A stretch of 64,000 nucleotides of DNA from Acanthochromis polyacanthus (lineage: Eukaryota > Chordata > Actinopteri > Pomacentridae): positions 38,459,677 to 38,523,676 of the forward strand of contig NC_067116.1 in NCBI RefSeq assembly GCF_021347895.1, read 5' to 3'. This document shows, piece by piece, positions 57,723-64,000 of the stretch. Under the pieces are notes generated by a model. It worked only from the letters and a program-made list of their open reading frames with translations, was not told the DNA's origin and did no database searches. The number at the start of each line of letters is the position of its first letter. Positions within the stretch are counted from its first letter, which is position 1. The position numbers and the translations under genes were made by a program.

Positions 57723-59422
57723 AAAAGAATGCTGTTTGGGTCTTTATCGTTTTGGACTTAAGCCCTTCCATCCGGCCTGACTCGTCTTTCTGTAATGGAG
57801 ATAACAGATTGGAAGTTGGTGACTGACAGGGCCAGAGGCAGTGAGAAGTCGGAGGATATGAACTGTGTAAACTGTACACCTTGTCACTCAACATGTGCCA
57901 CTTTAGCACTTATTTTTTTACTATTCACATGTTTATCTGCATTCAAACATACAGCATGTTTGTGCACCAGGAAAAAAATATTACAGCTGAAGCATTATCT
58001 TCAGATTATTAACACTAAAAGCAACAATACAAGCTGTTTGTGCTTTTTTGAATCATGGACGAGAATTAAACTTAAACTTTGACGCTGGTTTGAACGTTTT
58101 TTTATTTAATACTTGAGGGATATTTCAGTACTTCGTGCAGTTGATGTGATGAACTCAATGAAAGGCTGTTTTTTTCCCCCTGATCTGTAGGCTACAGTTG
58201 GTAGAGGGAGTGTGTGTTTAACAAAGAGGTGATGATTGGTTCGGGGAGCAGCTTTGGCAAAACAGATGAGCAAACACTGGAGAAGTGATTTGCATGTAGC
58301 CATAGAGAAAGAGAGACTTGCACTAATGAGATAAATCGATTTACAGGGAGTTACGGGGGACGATTTGCGCTGATATTAGAGGAATAAATGCAGGAAGAAT
58401 GTGCTGTACATGACTGGTTTAATAGAAATTGCAGTTTTTTATTTAAAATCATCTGCAACAGAAACCAGGTGGAAAGATGTTACAAGTTCACTGCTGCAGT
58501 ACCAGAATCTGCATGTGACTGCAGCTGTGTTGCAACATTTTTTATTTTATGGAGGGAAAGATACATCTTTGCTGCATCGAAGGAAGTTCAGTCGACTGGG
58601 TAATTCCTCCTTCATGCTTTTGTCAGGCTGTTTTGATGAGCCGCTCTGATTCTGCTCCTATCTGCTCACGTAGGCTGAGAGGGAACCTTCTAATTTTGGC
58701 TCGTAGATATTGTGACATTCAGGGCCCCCGAAAAAAAAAAAACACTGATGCGACACACTGGTGCATGTGTTCCCGTGATCTCCGGGAACAGATGGATCTC
58801 ACACCCATTGACCCTGGGGGACATCGCTGTTGCTTCCCTGTCGCTCCATCTCGGTTTTCTCGTTTCCTCTCTGGCCATGTTTTTACTCTCTACACACGCT
58901 TTTTTCCCCTAACTCTTTATGTCACTTCTGTATAGCTTGACTCAGATTGTGTAAATAATCTTGTATGTTTCCCATACTGCTCAAACATATCTCCCAGTTC
59001 CCAGTGGCGGCTTTAAATGAGCTTCTTATCAGCATTCAGCTCCAATCTAAAGAGATATTTCAGGTCGATGTGGATGTTTTCCAATCTCACAGACGTCTCA
59101 GCTCCTATATTGCACTGTGACATTTTTGTGTATACTGTTAATTATCACAGACGCCTATGAATACAGAGAAAATGCATTGTTCACTTCACCTCATCTCCCT
59201 CTCGTTCTGTCTGCTGTATCAGTTTTCCCTCTTTGATGCCTCGCCGTGTTGTTTGTGCCTGTTTCTGAGCTCAGTGCCACAATACCATCGAGCTCCCATG
59301 TGGGCGTGGTCGCCTGGTGCGTTGTGCCGCTGCCATCTCGGGGTAATCAAGGTCAGATCCTCTTTGGAGTTGAATGAGAGACGCAGTGTTAAATGATCCC
59401 AGTGTTTCACCTCAGGCTGACT

Positions 59423-60150
59423 GGACTTTCCTTTTTGCATTTATTGCGTTGAAAAGCATGTGACACTTGCTCTCATATCGCTCTTATGAGAACTATTTCA
59501 CCTGCTCTTACATCCATGCGCCATTTTTTTTAGCTATATGTGCCCATGAGACTATAGAAATATTTTTTTGTTGTCCTGCAATGTGTTCATCTCTGTGTCT
59601 AAATGCTCAAAAACAAAATCTGCGACTTGTAAAAGACATGCACCCATGCTAATTGGACTTTCATTTTTGCATTTATTGCATTGGTAAGCATGTGACACTT
59701 TCTGTCAAGTTACTTTTATGCAAACTATTACACCTGCTCTTACAACTTATGTGACTGTTTTTTAGCTCTATGTGCATGTGAGACTATAAAATAATGTAAA
59801 AAGCCTTCTTCTAGGTCCTTTCTTCCCTGTTATGTATTCATCTCTGCGTCTAAATGCTCAAAAACAAAATCTGCGACTTGTAAAAGACATGCACCCATGC
59901 TAATTGGACTTTCATTTTTGCATTTATTGCATTGGTAAGCATGTGACACTTTCTGTCAAGTTACTTTTATGCAAACTATTACACCTGCTCTTACAACTTA
60001 TGTGACTGTTTTTTAGCTCTATGTGCATGTGAGACTATAAAATAACGTAAAAAGCCTTCTTCTAGGTCCTTTCTTCCCTGTTATGTATTCATCTCTGCGT
60101 CTAAATGCTCAAAAACAAAATCTGCAACTTGTGAAAGACATGCACGCAGC
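59423..60150 (+). repeat. Tandem array, three copies, unit about 251 bp
   Basis: Units start at the GGACTTTC motif at 59423, 59655 and 59906. Units 2 and 3 are almost identical (differences such as AATAATG/AATAACG and TGCGACT/TGCAACT). Unit 1 is diverged and 232 bp long. Each includes TCTAAATGCTCAAAAACAAA. Confidence 0.93.
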
Positions 60151-61665
60151 AGACAGTGGTGTTTACTGTAATCCCGATAATCAGGCTCCTGCAGCATCGT
60201 GATCACAAGAGACCGGATCACCTCGGTCTGTTATGTAAGTGACTCTGTTATGTGGATGATGACAGGTGCTTTTGTCCAATCTACCTCAGCCTGATTGACT
60301 GATAGATCAATGGCATTAGAATAAAGCCGCTCTTTTCCCTCTCAACTCCTTCCCCGTGCCTCGGGCTGAACTGTGTTTCTGTGGTTTAATATTTAGGGCT
60401 TCTGGGAGACATTTTACCGTAGCAGAAGGAGAAGAGTTGCTGCTGTGACTGCGATCGTGCACCAGTTTGCACCAGTTATTTATTCATGCGCGCTGTATGA
60501 GACACACTCATGCTTTGAAAGTTAATGGGGAGATCCTCCATTCATTCAATTACTGAGGGGATCTAACTGGCAGGCAGGACTGTCGGCGCACATAAGAATA
60601 ATGGACAGTTAGGGCGTGGGATTGGTGGCTGGAGGTGTTGGTGTGTGTGTGTGACTGACAACTGCCTCTTATGATCCGACAGCAACGCTCAGCACTAATT
60701 TGCCACAGAGCTCAGTAACGCAATGAGAATTTTTCAGAGAGAATAAATTAAAGCGGGTGGTATGGTACAGGGAGCGATTTAAAACACAACCAATAAGACT
60801 GAGAGGCTTGTAGAAATTGGTTGAATCCTCAATTAATTGAGGTTCTCCAATATGTCAGTCACATGTGTGAGAGCACAAGGTCTATTTATTGCAGAATCAT
60901 GAAGCTTTTAGGCGATTTTATGTTGTATAAAGAAAATTAAGGTCACTATTACAATATTTAAGGTATCCATGAATATGTATTTTTGTTGGAAGGAGATTAA
61001 AAGCTCAGATTTGAGTTTATTTTTGTTTTGCTGGGTCATGCCATGTGGTAGCTAGTCAAAGAAAATAGCTTCACAGGCTGGTTAGTCTTTGTGGGGCAAG
61101 TTGCCCCTGTGAAACCAACCCCATTCTATAAAGGAAAAGTTGCCATTTTTAGATGTGCAGTGAAATATAGTGAGTGAAGGTTTTTATTGAATGATGTTAA
61201 CTTTTTTTGTACACTTTCCTTATTATATATCTTGAAATGATACAAGTAGAATTAACAACAATTCAGATTTGTGTAAGAGAGGCAGGGCTTTTTCCAAACA
61301 CAGATGCACCCTCAGAATGATTTATCAACTTTGTGTAGTTTAAATATAATGTCTTTAAATAAATAAAATGTCTGGAAGCTTATGTTTCACTTTCTGGGCT
61401 GGTTCTCCCTCTGATGTAGTTTCCTCTCATGCGGTTTCAGTTTAAAACGTTCCTTTGCATCATACCAGACACTGCCACCTTGATGTCTCACACACAGAAT
61501 GTGCAGTGGGTGGTTTTTTTCTAGTACAATGACACAGCAGCATTGATTTTTGCTCCTTTTTCAAAAAATACAATGCTAATATCTAGTGCATTTTGCTGCC
61601 ATTTATAGAATATCCAGATTTTGCATGGATTTTACAGGTTTTTCCTTTGAGTGATATATTAGGGC

Positions 61666-62236
61666 ATCTGAAGTAGGGATCAATTGATATGGGTTTTTCA
61701 TAGTAATCAAGCCAGGCAGTTAATCGATATTTTGGTCCAACATACATTAAATGTAGTGTTTTAACAGCATGTTCTAATAAGGAACCTGCCATTTCTAGAG
61801 AGGCTTCTTCATTTATAAATGTCACTGTAACTGAACATGTGAAATAGAAATCAGAGTGATTAAATTAGAATCTTTCACTGTTCTATTAATAATTGTTTAC
61901 CAGACTCCATTCCAAGCTAATTTGTGGCAGCTTTTTAATATAGCTGCTAGCCATTAGCATCGCCTTAGCCACTGTGAGAGAAGCTAATTTCCTGTTTTGT
62001 GGCAACAACTTATGTTTCTTGTTCAGTTTTTTTTTTTTTTTTTTGAGTTTCTCCTGGTGAGGCATTTCTGAGACCACAAAGTGATGACAGACAGACAGAG
62101 GAGCCTGCATCAGATCTGAAGTAGAGAATTTATTTTATCAATAATCAGTCAGTCAGAATAATGATACCTATATTTGTAAAAATGGCAAATATCAGCCATT
62201 GACCAGGCTGATAATTGACTTAGCTCTAATCTGAAG
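61666..62236 (+). mobile_element. hAT-like element, copy 2
   Basis: Element 61674-62228 (555 bp) starts TAGGGATCAATTGATAT and ends with a loosely complementary sequence ATAATTGACTTAGCTCTA. The exact 8-bp duplication ATCTGAAG lies at 61666-61673 and 62229-62236. It has no coding capacity, so it is non-autonomous. Confidence 0.82.
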
Positions 62237-63416
62237 GGGTCGATGTATGCTTGAATAAAGCTTGAATGTGAATCCATCCAGTAGCTGTTATGAGCCAAAT
62301 AAACGGACCACGTGAATGACAACGGCAACAAAGACAACCAGCTCTCCACAATGTTGTTACTGTATGTTCAAAGTAGCTCTACAGATTTTTTTCTTTCTGT
62401 TACCGCTGCATCAAAGGCCCATCCTCACATTTGATGCGAGCAGAGCAGGATATTCTTTGGACTTGACTCATATGGGCACTGCTTGCATCATCAGCTCAAC
62501 ACATTCTCCGGATGCACATGGTTGCACACCAACAGCGATCTGAACTCTACAGCTGTGTCTCAGTTCAGAGCCTGGATCATCTAACTTTACATGAAGAGCT
62601 CTCGGAGGACCTTAAATCTACCTCTTTTTTGTCTCAGAAATTATCTAAATTACTCCTAGTTACAGTAGTGCACCAGTGATTTTCGCCCTTGTCTGCAATA
62701 AATTCCTCTTGCATGACTGGATTCTCAGTGTCTCTGAATGCAGAAGGATGACAGCTGTGGTGTTTTCCATTGCAGTGCTGCCAGTATTGAGTACCTCAGG
62801 GCTTAATGTTTGGATAAAAACAACTTCCACAAAACAAAACCCCAAAAAACTACAGATGTTCAGCTGGCAAAAATGCAACCAACTACTGAATGGTTTTCAG
62901 TTTTATACATGAAATGCTGAGTGTAGCCAACAAATAACCAGTTCATTGGATCTAATTTGTGTTATGTGGTAGCTGTTATTTGATTGCATGAACTTCGTCC
63001 TCAGTATATCTGTCAAAGGATAAGTTAAAGGCTAATGAGCTCAAACCCAATAACAGCAGCTTATTGAGCAGCAAGTCGAGATCCACAGAGTCAAATTCTT
63101 CATGCAAATCCATTAAGTCCTGCAAAGTAATTTACAAGGATCCATTTCACGTCTGATATAGTCAGTTAAAGAATACACAGGGGTAAGAATTTCATAAACC
63201 AGACTAGAATATAATATTAAAATGATTATCATGTACAACACAAATGTTCTTTTCGTGTTCGTTTACTTTTCAGCCATGCTAGTTACAAAGCTCTAGGGAT
63301 AAACCAGTTTAGGAGACATTAAAATATCTCAAGAAGATTTAGATGGATCATGGGAAAATGCTGCATTTGGCTGACTTTAATTCACTTAAAAACAACATTA
63401 AAGGTTCAGTTTAGGT

Positions 63417-64000
63417 TAGGGATAGATCGATTATCAACCTGGTCGATTATCATGGCCGATATTTTTCCGATTATTTGTATGATTGTTTTAACTGACTGAT
63501 TATTGATAAATTAGATGTGTTACTTCAGGTATGATGCAGCCTCCTCTGTCTGTCTGTAGTCACTCTGTGGTCTCAGATTTGTCTCTCAAGCAGCAATTGC
63601 ACAAACTGAAGAAACGCAAGCAGTTGCCACAAACCGAAAAGACAAACCATGGGCACCGCTGACTCATAAACAGGAGCTATAGTCGCCAAAGCAGTTGTCA
63701 GGGGTTTGATTCCAGCCCACGGCCCTTTGCTGCAGGTCCTTCCCCCATTTTTCTCCTGTCTTCCTGTCATTACTGTCAGTAAAGTTGAAACAAGGCCAAA
63801 AAATTAAAAAAAAAGAAAGAAAGAAGGCAACCACAGATTACCATGAAACAGAGTCCGGAAAACTGACAATAATTGTATTTTAAGATATGGAGCTGAGAGG
63901 ATAATGAGAGTGATAAAACAGTGAAAGATTAAGAAAACAAATGAACAACAGCATAACTGCAGGAGATAAACTGATCAATCTCAGTCGATCTCACATAAAC
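63417..64000 (-). mobile_element. hAT-like element, copy 3 (reverse, runs off the window)
   Basis: From TAGGGATAGATCGATTATC the sequence follows the reverse complement of copy 2 ('actgactgattattgataaa', 'ctcctctgtctgtctgt', 'tctgtggtctcag'). The last 30 bases of the window are the reverse complement, with two changes, of 49513-49542 in copy 1. It is interrupted by a SINE fragment. Confidence 0.75.
63640..63815 (+). mobile_element. tRNA-derived SINE fragment in hAT-like copy 3
   Basis: A decayed B-box GGTTTGATTCC at 63703-63713 is followed by 'ggccctttgctgcaggtcct' and 'cttcctgtcattactgtca', ending in an A-rich tail; this is the body and tail of a common fish SINE. It differs from the SINE at 13802. 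Its 5' limit is unclear. Confidence 0.6.

Overview
The window is vertebrate nuclear DNA, almost certainly from a ray-finned (teleost) fish. Genes are split into short GT-AG exons. Introns are AT-rich and carry microsatellites, MITEs, a tRNA-derived SINE and a LINE of types common in teleosts. All reading is by eye from the sequence; family names of dispersed repeats come from remembered similarity and were not searched.

Four protein-coding genes lie head to tail on the + strand. (1) fstl3, follistatin-like 3, is complete: 5 coding exons at 3456-6487, 248 residues, a secreted activin/myostatin antagonist. (2) rnf126, a RING-H2 E3 ubiquitin ligase of the BAG6 quality-control pathway, is complete: 9 exons at 16007-23628, 318 residues. 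(3) bsg, basigin/CD147, is complete: 8 coding exons at 27527-43041, 390 residues with the retina-type extra Ig domain, plus a separate 3'UTR exon. (4) hcn2, a hyperpolarization-activated cation channel, is partial: exons 1-3 at 46877-56972 encode the N-terminus to S5, and the pore, S6 and cyclic-nucleotide domain lie beyond 64000. Every exon junction keeps the reading frame. The set matches the human 19p13.3 neighbourhood (BSG, HCN2, RNF126, FSTL3), but order and strand differ. I see no functional pathway linking the four genes; the arrangement looks like conserved linkage.

Layout: 1-3240 repeat-derived and unassigned DNA; 3265-7735 fstl3; 7736-15960 a gene-free interval with a degraded repeat, a (GT)49 tract and a SINE; 16004-24560 rnf126; 24561-27300 gene-free; 27339-44620 bsg, whose introns and 3'UTR hold a near-perfect 392-bp palindromic hAT MITE, an intact LINE reading frame nested in a piggyBac-type element, and a second hAT MITE in the 3'UTR; 44620-46700 gene-free; 46723-64000 hcn2, whose large introns hold three copies of one hAT-like family, two separate tandem arrays and several microsatellites.

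No new multi-gene system is evident. The most interesting signals are transposon structures with exact target-site duplications inside bsg and hcn2, a TG-repeat splice acceptor in fstl3, a frame-neutral cassette exon in bsg, and upstream reading frames before bsg and hcn2.
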